DNA from: Pseudomonadota bacterium
GTDB taxonomy: Bacteria; Pseudomonadota; Gammaproteobacteria; Pseudomonadales; Azotimanducaceae
Direction: 5' to 3'
Length of the DNA stretch: 36,129 bases
Assembly (NCBI GenBank): GCA_009936775.1
Contig: JAACDW010000025.1
Span: 1-36,129, forward strand
Position 1 is the stretch's first letter. The number at the start of each line of letters is the position of its first letter. Positions 1 through 8,727 of this stretch are shown here, piece after piece. The notes beneath the pieces are model-generated. The model worked only from the letters and a program-made list of their open reading frames with translations, did no database searches and had not been told where the DNA came from. Position numbers and translations under genes: made by a program.

Positions 1-2
1 AA

Positions 3-1700
3 GACAGTCGCGCTAAGCGTTGGGATGCGTATGTCTCTTTTGACGTTAGCGAAACCTTGAACGTTAAGTACACCTACAGCGACGGCGACACCTCGCAGAT
101 GTACATCAAAGAATACGATTACTCAAACCAGCAGCCTTCCGCCAGCGATGATCTTGTATCCCTCGACGGTGGGGTCGCGTACATGAATCGATTTGGTGAG
201 CTGCCGTATGATTACGATGAGACATCTCACGAAGTGTTAATCACCTATTCGCCTAATGACAAGCTGACGATTCAGGGTGGCGCATTTCAATACGCCAACG
301 GCACACGTTGGGCAGTTATTCGAAATGAGCTGAATAATCCCTGGAGAGACGGTACTGCGGACGAGCAGTGGTCGACCTACGACGGTCCTGACACGCACGC
401 ATGGGGCGCGGTAACGGGTATGAACAGCTTCTCCAGCTGCCAAGAGGGGCTTGAGGCTTTCAACGCAGCTTATAGCTGGTTTAGAACCAGCGCTGAGCAG
501 GCGGCAGCGGAAGGCGCTACCACCTGGTATACCTGCCCAGAAGGCGACTATCACACGCAGAATGTCTACTACGGCACAAGAGCTAAGCAAAAGAGCCAAG
601 CTGTATTTGCTAATGTTGACTACACAATTAACGAGACTTGGGCCATTTCAGCGGGTCTGCGCTATGTAGAGGACGAGAAGCTTCAGAGCCTGCAAGGCCA
701 ACAAGGCTTTTTCTGTACTGGATTCCTTCAAGCAGGTCCGGCATGCGCTGGATACGACAACGGTGGTTTCGACTACCCTAATACTTGGGACGCGGTTGTT
801 GGCCAAGCAACGTTAGAGTATACGCTGCCGAACGACAGCCTGCTTTACGGCCGCCTGTCGACGGGTCACCAAGCTGGTGTATTCAATCGAGAAGAGAACG
901 GTCAAGTCTTTGCACAGGACTGGTCAAACGAATCAAACCTGATGAACTTTGAAGTTGGTGCAAAAGGTTTTGCTATGGACGGGCGTCTGCAGTACGCACT
1001 TGGCGCTTACCTGATGCAATACGACGACATGCAGATTGAAGCGTTTCAGCCTGCGCCAGATGGGTCGTCCATGCCGATAACGTCTGAAACTCCCATTGTT
1101 GAGTATGCTGGCAACATCGGAAAAACTGATGTGTGGGGTGTTGAGTTTGAGTACGCCTACGCATTGAACGATCGCATGCGACTCATGGGTTTCTACGCTT
1201 ATCAGGATTCAGAACTCGGACAGCATGAATCTGTTGTCGCTGGTGATCCAGATGCACAATGGGACTACCATGAACACCTAGATGAGCAGACCGGTATGAT
1301 GCGTACAAGCCCATACCAGCTGCCTGCAGACCAGACCGGTAACCAATTGCCAAATCAGCCTAAGCATAAGGCTGCGGCGACTCTCAGCTACGATTATCCG
1401 CTAACCGGCGGGTCTTCGCTGACCTTCTACGGCACCTACAATTACATCGCAGAAGCGTATCCGACGATTGCTAACGTTGAGTTGTATAAGATGCCAAGCT
1501 ACTCGCGTTTGGACCTCTCAGCTTCTTGGTTTAGCAGCGACGAGTCCGTAAACGTACAGTTTTTTGTGAACAACGTGCTAGACGAAATCGGCATCAATGA
1601 GTTCATGATGGACGGTAACTTAGGAGGAAACCTTGCTCTGGCTCAGCTGACTAATCATCGGTACATGGGACTTCGAGTGAGATACACGCCTAACTTCTAG
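3..1700 (+). CDS. TonB-dependent receptor, C-terminal part (5' end lies outside the window)
   Basis: Frame stays open from base 3 (DSRAKRWDAYVSFDVSETLNVKYTYSDGD...) into the listed ORF. Beta-barrel-like alternating strands, 'LSASWFSSDESVNVQFFVNNVLDE', and a terminal aromatic strand 'RYMGLRVRYTPNF'. Confidence 0.85.
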   Translation, partial: DSRAKRWDAYVSFDVSETLNVKYTYSDGDTSQMYIKEYDYSNQQPSASDDLVSLDGGVAYMNRFGELPYDYDETSHEVLITYSPNDKLTIQGGAFQYANGTRWAVIRNELNNPWRDGTADEQWSTYDGPDTHAWGAVTGMNSFSSCQEGLEAFNAAYSWFRTSAEQAAAEGATTWYTCPEGDYHTQNVYYGTRAKQKSQAVFANVDYTINETWAISAGLRYVEDEKLQSLQGQQGFFCTGFLQAGPACAGYDNGGFDYPNTWDAVVGQATLEYTLPNDSLLYGRLSTGHQAGVFNREENGQVFAQDWSNESNLMNFEVGAKGFAMDGRLQYALGAYLMQYDDMQIEAFQPAPDGSSMPITSETPIVEYAGNIGKTDVWGVEFEYAYALNDRMRLMGFYAYQDSELGQHESVVAGDPDAQWDYHEHLDEQTGMMRTSPYQLPADQTGNQLPNQPKHKAAATLSYDYPLTGGSSLTFYGTYNYIAEAYPTIANVELYKMPSYSRLDLSASWFSSDESVNVQFFVNNVLDEIGINEFMMDGNLGGNLALAQLTNHRYMGLRVRYTPNF

Positions 1701-1723
1701 CGTTGTTTGGCTAGAAAGTATGC

Positions 1724-1750
1724 AAAGGGGGCCATTGGCCCCCTTTTTTT
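1724..1750 (+). terminator. Rho-independent terminator after the TonB-dependent receptor
   Basis: GGGGGCC-ATT-GGCCCCC stem (1727-1743) followed by TTTTTTT. Confidence 0.9.
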
Positions 1751-1883
1751 GTCGCCGCCCTATTGGAAGCCGCAACGAGATAAAGTTGGCAGTGCTCGAA
1801 ACGGGTAAGCCCCAGACGAATAAATGAGCCCGCAACCGCTATGAATTGCTCTCAGACTCAACCCTAGTTCGGCGTTTCCAGTG

Positions 1884-2450
1884 ATGCAAAACACAGACTG
1901 GTGGTTGTTCGTTTTGTTGGGATGCCTGTGCGGTTCCAGTTTTCTGTTTGCAGAGGTTCGCTAGGCGTTTTAGTGTGCGTTTCGCATTGTGCTGTCTGAG
2001 CTGCTGGCTCGTACCCAATGCCACCCCAATAAATTGCTAATCTGCAATCTGTCGAATACGGCAATCTTAAATAATAACTTGCCCTCGCTATTGATTAGCC
2101 ATGCGCAGCAGACGATCGCGGGAGGATTTGCCACCCTTCTTACCGCCAATACGGTACTGCTTACTGTTGAGATCTCAGCGGCAGTGGTTCCCAGCAAAAA
2201 GTAAACCCTGAACACAGCGGTAGTGCGGCGACCGGGTGGCTAGTCGTCGATATAGCTGTGGGTTGTGAAAACATTTTTCAGATCTGTCAAAACGATGCTG
2301 GCAAACATCTGATTTTATTAGCAGCCTCGTTTTGTGCCTTTGTTGGCATTCGGGGCGAATTCAAGTTGGTGCAGGCACCAGCGCTTAGGTCAGCGACTGG
2401 CATGCGCACAGCCACTACGCTCGCAGGTGTGCAAAATACTAGGGGCTCGT
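1884..2450 (+). pseudogene. Decayed EamA/DMT-family permease remnant
   Basis: Frame-0 read from 1884 gives MQNTDWWLFVLLGCLCGSSFLFAEVR*AF*...NTAILNNNLPSLLISHAQQTIAGGFATLLTANTVLLTVEISAAVV. A second frame (2258-2461) gives GKHLILLAASFCAFVGIRGEFKLVQAPALRSATGMRTATTLA. These resemble successive EamA blocks (DW.L...LG..WGSSFLF; NN.LP..LI.WAQ..I..G.A..L.A.TPL.T; G.L..LLAA..YA..G...R.......P...ATGQ.T.AT), broken by stops and a frameshift. Confidence 0.65.
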
Positions 2451-2457
2451 CAGAGTG

Positions 2458-3111
2458 CTAAATGAACCGTCCGTAACTTACTTTTTTTGCCCGCTCGAAA
2501 AATTCATCCCACTGTTCCTCAGTGAGTAGTTTGGGCTCGCCGAGTTGCCGCGTCAGCACATATTGCCGACACATAATTTCCAGCCGGTGCGCAAGGTTCA
2601 CTGCGCTCTTGAGGTTTTTGCCGCGGCAAATCATGCCGTGATTGCCCAGCAGACATGCTGTTCTGGTTGCTAGCGCCCGTGCTGCATCGTCACCCAGTGA
2701 CTGCGTGCCGAATGTCGAATAAGGCACGCAGGGCACATCGTTACCGCCGAATGAGCCGACCAAATAGTGGAAGCCGGGTAGCGGCATCAATTGTGAGGCC
2801 AGCGCCACGCAGTAATCTGAGTGGGTGTGCACTACTGCTTCAGCGCTTGGCTTTGCAAGGTACACGGCGGCGTGCATACGCCACTCGGATGAGGGTTTAC
2901 GGTCGCCTTCCCATTCACCATCCAATGACACACGAACAACGCTTTCCGGTGTGATGTTGTCGGCAGAGGCACCAGATGGAGAAATCAGCATGCCGTATTC
3001 AAAGCGACAGCTGAGGTTGCCTGATGACAATTCATTCAACCCAATCTGCTCAACGTATCGGTATTGCTCAGCTAGGTGTTCGCGTAACTGTTGTTCATTT
3101 TCAGAGGACAT
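2458..3111 (-). CDS. Class II aldolase/adducin family protein (OtnC/3-oxo-tetronate 4-phosphate decarboxylase-like)
   Basis: HTHSDYCVALAS metal-binding motif, 'GNLSCRFEYGMLISPSG', 'LLGNHGMICRGKNL'; adjacent to a DUF1537-type kinase. Confidence 0.85.
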   Translation of the reverse strand: MSSENEQQLREHLAEQYRYVEQIGLNELSSGNLSCRFEYGMLISPSGASADNITPESVVRVSLDGEWEGDRKPSSEWRMHAAVYLAKPSAEAVVHTHSDYCVALASQLMPLPGFHYLVGSFGGNDVPCVPYSTFGTQSLGDDAARALATRTACLLGNHGMICRGKNLKSAVNLAHRLEIMCRQYVLTRQLGEPKLLTEEQWDEFFERAKKVSYGRFI

Positions 3112-3127
3112 AATTTACCTGTTGGTT

Positions 3128-4420
3128 TTATTCGTTTGCATCTGCTTCGCGCATGCGTTCAAGGGCTGTAAACATAAAGTCTTGGCCACCCAAGGCGCCA
3201 GCTTTCAGCACAAAGGACGTGGGTTCTGGGCCCGCCTGATGACAGTAGCCTCCGCTTAGGTTATCAAATGGTGCTACCTGCACTTGGGCGACGCCCAGCG
3301 ACGCGAAAACTTGACCCGATGTTTCGCCACCGGCGACCATAAACTTGCGTACGCCAAGCCGCTGCAAAATCACCGCTGCGTTGCCCAACAGTTCGTCCGC
3401 TAGCTCGGCGGCACCCTTTACACCTAATTCAGCTTGGGCGCGTTTCACGCCGTCGACATCGGCGGACGTCGTCACCGCTATGGGACCTTCGCCTAACCGT
3501 GGCGCGGCCCAATTTTCGAGTTCGGTTTCAAAGTGCTCTGTTGGGGCAAGCAAATCAATGCGATAAACTGGATGAGAGGCTTCAAAGTAATCCAATTGCG
3601 CTCTGGTTGCTTCGGCGCAGCTACCGGCGATGATCGCCTCGTAACCCGGTGAAGCTGGCAACAGGTGGGGTGTTTTGCTGGTTTGCGCAGTCTTCGCAGG
3701 GGCGGGGGCTGCGTCGCGCCATGCCCTGGCGAGAAACATAGGCAGGGCGTCCGCACCAGTTGTTAGCGGCCAGGCCAAGGTCAATTGCGCAATACTTGCC
3801 ACATCATCATTGTCCGCAGCATCGGTGACAAATAAACCAGTACCATCTGCAACCTGAGTATCGACGTACGCTTCTGCAGCTTCTTTGCCAGCAATGAGCC
3901 TGGAGTGGGGGATAACGCCTGCCTTGCCCTGGGTTTGTGCCGTCAGAACTTCCACTAAATTGGAATTCGTCATAGGGGTGACCGGATCAAAGCGTTTGCT
4001 GGACTCCCCCAGCATGATGTTGCCGAGAAACATCCGGCCCTGAAAAATTGTCACGCTGTATTCGGGAAACGCGGGGCAAAAAATTGTGCGGTCAGTGCCC
4101 AGCGTCGTCATCAGCGCCTCCGCAATGGGGCCAATGTTGCCTTCGTCTGTTGAATCAAAGGTCGCGCAATATTTGTAGTAGACTCTCTTGGCTCCGGCGG
4201 CGACAAGCCCCAACGCAGAGTTGTTGGCGTCCGCGACAGCGTCAGTTGGCGGGATCAGGCGGATTTTTCGACCAATTACTAAGGCTTCTGCACCGGACGG
4301 CACATCTGCGATTACCTCGGTGGACGTCACCAATGGACAGCGTACCCCCTCACGTTCGAGCAAGCTTGCGACCATCATGCCGCCGGTCAGGTCATCGGCA
4401 ATGACACCCAGTTCAATCAA
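3128..4420 (-). CDS. Four-carbon acid sugar kinase (DUF1537; 3-oxo-tetronate kinase-like)
   Basis: N-terminal 'ELGVIADDLTGG' and 'YYKYCATFDSTDEGNIGPIAEAL', C-terminal 'VAGGETSGQVFASLG'. Start placed at TTG (4418-4420) after AGGAGA. The ORF track extends to 4567, but that extension lacks family similarity. Confidence 0.85.
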   Translation of the reverse strand: MIELGVIADDLTGGMMVASLLEREGVRCPLVTSTEVIADVPSGAEALVIGRKIRLIPPTDAVADANNSALGLVAAGAKRVYYKYCATFDSTDEGNIGPIAEALMTTLGTDRTIFCPAFPEYSVTIFQGRMFLGNIMLGESSKRFDPVTPMTNSNLVEVLTAQTQGKAGVIPHSRLIAGKEAAEAYVDTQVADGTGLFVTDAADNDDVASIAQLTLAWPLTTGADALPMFLARAWRDAAPAPAKTAQTSKTPHLLPASPGYEAIIAGSCAEATRAQLDYFEASHPVYRIDLLAPTEHFETELENWAAPRLGEGPIAVTTSADVDGVKRAQAELGVKGAAELADELLGNAAVILQRLGVRKFMVAGGETSGQVFASLGVAQVQVAPFDNLSGGYCHQAGPEPTSFVLKAGALGGQDFMFTALERMREADANE

Positions 4421-4513
4421 TGAGAGCTCTCCTAGAATCTTTGCTGAGCAGGGATCGGCATTTGATCCGCGCGGCACCATTAATCGCGCCAAAATATCGG
4501 CTTTGGCGCAATT

Positions 4514-4523
4514 GCAACGTTGC
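4514..4523. promoter_or_regulatory. Perfect 10-bp palindrome GCAACGTTGC, candidate LacI-family operator
   Basis: GCAACGTTGC with central CpG inside the divergent otnK/cyclase intergenic region. Confidence 0.35.
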
Positions 4524-4750
4524 GCTGGAGCATAGAGAAGTTGCTCCTTTAAGTTCAAACCGAGCATTCAGGTTTGTCTGAAAGATCACCCAAAATGGCT
4601 GCGGCTGTGGATGAACTCGCCGAGACGACTTGCGCAGATCGGCGGCTGCACTGAACGGCTGGGTAATGGGTGAATGTCTGCCAGTTAGCGGTTGGAGCTT
4701 TTTGCCTCGGCACGTAATCTGAGCGACTTACAAGGTAAAGGAAGCGCGGC

Positions 4751-5566
4751 ATGTTCTCGTTGGACGGATATAAACTTGTTGATCTCAGTCCCCGAATTAG
4801 AGCTCGGGTGCATCGTGTTGATGGCACCATAGAAGAGGGTACAGTGGACCCTTACGGGCGTCCTTGGGTGATGCAGGAAGGCAGATTTGCCGGCGATAAT
4901 TCGCTCTACACCCTGTACTCGGCGCCTCAAGGCGACGCGGTATGGCATCAGGAAAGAATGACCTCGCATCACGGTGCACACGTGCAGGGCGGCAAAGGCC
5001 ATATCAGTCATTGGGTTGGCGCGTCGCCAGACATGCAAGGCCTTTGGGAGATGCCCGTGGAGACCTTGATGGGCGCCGCCGCCGTTTGCAATCTCTCCCA
5101 CTTGGAGCCGCGCACTTTGGGCGAAGGCGAAGAGTATCCGCTTGGTGAAGGCTATGCTCTACGCAGTAAGGCCGGAGAACTGCGCGGCGCAGAAATTAAG
5201 CCCGAGCATTTGGGCAACATTGCGCAAGGCGATATTGTGTTAATGACCAGTTCCCATGAAGGCTTGGAGCAACCTTGGTTGTCCCAGACTACGGTTGATT
5301 GGTTGATCAACGACCGTCAGATTAAAATGCTAGGGGTGAGCGCTACAGGTATTCAGTGGCAGTACGATCTTAAGCTGGCAGCGCCAGCAAACTCACCAAT
5401 CAGACGGATGTTGTTGGGGGCCAATGTGCCGATAGCCCACCCCTTGGTGAACATAGATCAATTGCAATCGGATCGAGTGTTCTATGTTGGGCTACCTCTG
5501 CGCATGCAGAAGTTTGAGGCAAGTTTTATCAGGGCAGTGGCGTATGAAGCCCCGGAGGAAGCGTAA
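4751..5566 (+). CDS. Cyclase family protein (kynurenine formamidase-like fold), copy 1
   Basis: 'VDLSPRIRARVHRVDGT', motif HHGAHVQGGKGH, 'IKMLGVSATGIQW', 'VPIAHPLVNIDQL'; RBS AAGGAAG upstream of the ATG. Confidence 0.8.
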   Translation: MFSLDGYKLVDLSPRIRARVHRVDGTIEEGTVDPYGRPWVMQEGRFAGDNSLYTLYSAPQGDAVWHQERMTSHHGAHVQGGKGHISHWVGASPDMQGLWEMPVETLMGAAAVCNLSHLEPRTLGEGEEYPLGEGYALRSKAGELRGAEIKPEHLGNIAQGDIVLMTSSHEGLEQPWLSQTTVDWLINDRQIKMLGVSATGIQWQYDLKLAAPANSPIRRMLLGANVPIAHPLVNIDQLQSDRVFYVGLPLRMQKFEASFIRAVAYEAPEEA

Positions 5567-6306
5567 TGATCGATATGAAAAATACCCGCGTTGTCGATTT
5601 GACCTGGGAAATCACGTCCCGGCTGACACGATTGGACGGGTCCATAGAAGCGGGTACCCGGGATGTCTACAACATGCCTTGGATTGTGGAAGAAAGCATA
5701 AACGAACGTGACGGGACCATAGAGCATTTGGTTGGTAGTAATCGCCAGACCATTGCGGAATGGCCCATTGGTGGCGTCAGCGGGCATATGGGTTCGCACA
5801 TTCAGCTCGGTGTCGGCCACAACGACAACTGGACTTGCCTGCCCGAAGGCATGCTCGGCTTGTGGGATATGCCGCTCTCCACCTACTGTGGAGAAGCCGT
5901 GGTGTGCAAGCTAGACCATCTCGAGGGGCAGCCAATCTTGCCCGAGCATCTTGCCAACGTCAGAGAAGGCGACATTGTATTGTTGGGCAGCTCGCACAGT
6001 GGTGAGCAACAGCCCACTATCGTCGGCGACACCGCTGACTGGCTGGCAGAAGAAATGAAGATCAAGATGCTTGGCGTAGGCGTCCCCGGCATCTCTTGGG
6101 AAACCAATACCGACGCCCCCGAGCCAGGGAATTCGCCGACCCACCGCGCGATGACAGGGAACAACATCCCCATTCTGTATCCGTTGGTAAACATTGATAA
6201 ACTGACGCAGGAGCGCGTCTACGTGATGAGTTTTCCGTTGAACGTCGATCCGATGGAGGGCACTTGGGTACGTGCTGTAGCGGTGGAGGATACCTCCTCA
6301 GAGTAA
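5566..6306 (+). CDS. Cyclase family protein, copy 2 (paralog of the preceding gene)
   Basis: Stop/start overlap TAATG with the upstream gene; shared blocks 'VDLTWEITSRLTRLDGSIEAGT', HMGSHIQLGVGH, 'IKMLGVGVPGISW', 'IPILYPLVNIDKL'. Confidence 0.8.
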   Translation: MIDMKNTRVVDLTWEITSRLTRLDGSIEAGTRDVYNMPWIVEESINERDGTIEHLVGSNRQTIAEWPIGGVSGHMGSHIQLGVGHNDNWTCLPEGMLGLWDMPLSTYCGEAVVCKLDHLEGQPILPEHLANVREGDIVLLGSSHSGEQQPTIVGDTADWLAEEMKIKMLGVGVPGISWETNTDAPEPGNSPTHRAMTGNNIPILYPLVNIDKLTQERVYVMSFPLNVDPMEGTWVRAVAVEDTSSE

Positions 6307-6386
6307 GCGGGGCGTTTGCTGGGCTAATCCGCTGTGCGTGAGCTGCGATAGGTCACCGCGGTTGAGGGTTAGGGAATAATACAAAA

Positions 6387-6713
6387 ATGAACAGACTTGG
6401 CTGCGTTGTTATTTTACTGTGCGCGACGGCTCAATCTACGCTTGCCGCGCAGCAGCAGACAGCGGTAACAGATATTGGTTTCTGGGCCGCAAAAGACTGT
6501 CGTAGTACAAGCAAAGCGGCGGGCATTTATAGCTACGTCTCTGGTGCCGCTATGCAGGCTGCCGATGCGGCCAACGAGGCCGGTCAGACAGAGCAATTGA
6601 AAGAGTCTTATGAATCTGCGCTGCTGTTCTCTCGGCTGTCTGCTAATTTGGCCACTACCTTCGAGGCTTTTTGTAAAAACAACCCCAAGCACGACGCCGA
6701 AGCTTCCGACTAG
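6387..6713 (+). CDS. Small secreted hypothetical protein
   Basis: 108-aa ORF with signal peptide 'MNRLGCVVILLCATAQSTLAA' and a coding-like downstream sequence. Confidence 0.6.
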   Translation: MNRLGCVVILLCATAQSTLAAQQQTAVTDIGFWAAKDCRSTSKAAGIYSYVSGAAMQAADAANEAGQTEQLKESYESALLFSRLSANLATTFEAFCKNNPKHDAEASD

Positions 6714-6761
6714 CTGCGCGAGCGATTCCTGTGTCGTTGTATTCTAGTAGGAGACGTGTGA

Positions 6762-7118
6762 ATGCAGACCCATGAAGGCGGTTGCCACTGCGGCGCGGTG
6801 CGCTTCGCAGTAGAAATCGATTCACCAGTGACGGGCCTGTATCGTTGCAACTGCACGCTATGCCGTAAAAAAGGCATTGTCATGAAGGCGATACCGGACG
6901 CCGACTTCAGGTTGCTCTGTGGGGCCGAGCAACTCAGTCTTTACCAATGGAATAAACGCATCGCCGAGCATTTTTTTTGCACCATCTGCGGCGTCTATAC
7001 CCACCATCGCCGCCGCCGAGATGCCACCCAGTTCAGTATTAACATTGAGTGTCTAGATAATCAGCCGATGCCTTGTGAGGAAATGATTGGCCTCGCCAGT
7101 GGGCTTGAACACGATTGA
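6762..7118 (+). CDS. GFA family protein (CENP-V/GFA zinc domain)
   Basis: GGCHCGAVRFAVE, CNCTLCRKKG, HFFCTICGVYTHHRRR zinc-ligand pattern. Confidence 0.9.
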   Translation: MQTHEGGCHCGAVRFAVEIDSPVTGLYRCNCTLCRKKGIVMKAIPDADFRLLCGAEQLSLYQWNKRIAEHFFCTICGVYTHHRRRRDATQFSINIECLDNQPMPCEEMIGLASGLEHD

Positions 7119-7163
7119 GGTGGCTGGCGCTTGCGCAAGCGGCATTGAATGATTCTGCGGCAA

Positions 7164-7190
7164 CAAAAAAAGGGGCATGAAGCCCCTGTT
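7164..7190 (-). terminator. Rho-independent terminator for the enoyl-CoA hydratase gene
   Basis: Minus strand AGGGGC-TTCAT-GCCCCT followed by TTTTTT. Confidence 0.8.
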
Positions 7191-7236
7191 TGCGTGCAGC
7201 GGATTTGTGCCGGCAAGCCGCTCTTCGGTGCCTGTT

Positions 7237-7998
7237 TTAGGTACCAGTCCAGTTTGGGGCGCGTTTTTCGGCAAAAGCAACCGGGCCTTCCTTGGCGTCA
7301 TTGGAACTGAATACCGACTTTTGCAGTGGTACCTGCATCTCCCAGAGCTTGTCTTCCTCGATACCGCTGGCGGCGGCTCGTACGAGGGATTTCGAGGCAT
7401 TTACAGCCAGTGGTGCGTTTTCAGCAATTCGTTCCGCCAGCGCAATTGCGGCATCAAGCGCCTCGCCTGATTCGGTTATGGCACTAAGCAGGCCAGCTTC
7501 CATGGCCTCTTCTGCGCTTATGGGTTCTCCCGTTAATGCCATTTCCATTGCCTTGGCGTAACCAACTCTGGCGGGCAGTCGGAATACGCCACCTGCCGCG
7601 GCAAATAACCCTACTTTTACTTCGCGGATACCGATTTTTGCACCCTTGGCAGCGACGATGAGGTCGCAGGTCAGCATAACTTCGCAGCCGCCAGCTAGGG
7701 CGAAGCCATTTACCGCCGCAATCAATGGCTTGTTGGCACCGCTGCGCACGAACTGATTCAGCGGGCCGATGTCTTCACCGCGGGCAAAGGCCTTGAGATC
7801 CATGCCGGCGCAAAAAGCCCTACCGTTACCGGTAATAACGCCCGCAGTTAAAGTATCGTCAGCATCGAGCTCTTGAACGGCAGTCCATAGGCCGTTGGAC
7901 AATGCGCCATTGATGGCATTCATTGCTTCGGGGCGGTTTAGCGTGATCACCAAGATGCGCCCGCGGCGCTCGACGATTACTGCTTGTTCCTCGCTCAT
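7237..7998 (-). CDS. Enoyl-CoA hydratase/isomerase (crotonase) family protein
   Basis: 'ILVITLNRPEAMNAIN', 'GNGRAFCAGMDLKAFARGED', 'PLIAAVNGFALAGGCEVMLTCDLIVAA'. Confidence 0.92.
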   Translation of the reverse strand: MSEEQAVIVERRGRILVITLNRPEAMNAINGALSNGLWTAVQELDADDTLTAGVITGNGRAFCAGMDLKAFARGEDIGPLNQFVRSGANKPLIAAVNGFALAGGCEVMLTCDLIVAAKGAKIGIREVKVGLFAAAGGVFRLPARVGYAKAMEMALTGEPISAEEAMEAGLLSAITESGEALDAAIALAERIAENAPLAVNASKSLVRAAASGIEEDKLWEMQVPLQKSVFSSNDAKEGPVAFAEKRAPNWTGT

Positions 7999-8083
7999 TA
8001 CTCTCTCCTTAGTTTTGGGTCAGACCCGAGCATCGCATAACTGGCCGTGAAGCAAAACGCTGCCGTTCGGTAACAGCCCCCAC

Positions 8084-8344
8084 TTAGCGCTTCAAAACCT
8101 TGAGAAGTTCCTCGACTTTCGCATCGAAGTCGTCTGTTGCGGCTAATGACCCGCGAACGCAGGCGTTCAGGTGGGTCTCAAGAACCTTTCCCTCTACCGT
8201 TGAAAGTGCCTTCCTGATCGCCTTAAGTTGATTGAGGACGTCGACACAGTACTTTTCTTCTTCAATCATCTTTGCGACGCCGCGGACTTGGCCTTCGATA
8301 CGCCGCATATTGGGCAGCAACTGAGTATGGTTGGGGTGTTTCAT
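8084..8344 (-). CDS. Metal-sensing CsoR/RcnR-family (DUF156) transcriptional regulator
   Basis: MKHPNHTQLLPNMRRIEGQVRGVAKMIEEEKYCVDVLNQLKAIRKAL...VLETHLNACV. Cys...His-x3-Cys ligand pattern. Start trimmed from the 190-aa ORF. Confidence 0.9.
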   Translation of the reverse strand: MKHPNHTQLLPNMRRIEGQVRGVAKMIEEEKYCVDVLNQLKAIRKALSTVEGKVLETHLNACVRGSLAATDDFDAKVEELLKVLKR

Positions 8345-8346
8345 AG

Positions 8347-8727
8347 TCAAAAAACTCGTGGAACGATGTAGGTAAACACAGTGGCAAAGCAAAACAGACC
8401 CACCGAGCCAAAGTAAATGTAACGCCCGCGCTGCCTCGTTTTCAAACATGCGCGCCCAAGCTCCGGGTCTGCCGGGCAGGGCATGCGCGCAGTCTTGTAG
8501 TTTAGCCAGCCTGCCAGCGTAATGCCCGCGAGTGCAGCCAAGGAAATCGCTACTTTGTGTTGAGAAAGCGTGATCAAAAACGGAAATACGGTCAACAAAC
8601 TGGCGAAGCTCGCGCCAGCCCCGAGTACGACAAACAACGAGGGTAACGCGCAGCAAATGAGCGTTGAAGACGAGGCAAAAAGAGAAAAATAGTTGGCGGT
8701 CTTGGTGTTGACTGTACTGGCGTTCAT
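8347..8727 (-). CDS. Small membrane protein, MerT-like (putative heavy-metal transport)
   Basis: Several hydrophobic helices, 'STLICCALPSLFVVLGAGASFASLL' resembling the MerT CC-P motif; located between an HMA-domain gene and the regulator. Confidence 0.6.
   Translation of the reverse strand: MNASTVNTKTANYFSLFASSSTLICCALPSLFVVLGAGASFASLLTVFPFLITLSQHKVAISLAALAGITLAGWLNYKTARMPCPADPELGRACLKTRQRGRYIYFGSVGLFCFATVFTYIVPRVF

Noticed and set aside
1970-2215. Minus-strand ORFs at 1839-2215 as genes
   Set aside because: The plus strand over the same bases resembles EamA permease segments, so these are antisense shadows of a pseudogene.
8345-8656. N-terminal extension of the CsoR-family ORF (190 aa)
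   Set aside because: The extension overlaps the MerT-like gene on the same strand; family homology begins at MKHPNHTQLLPN (8344).
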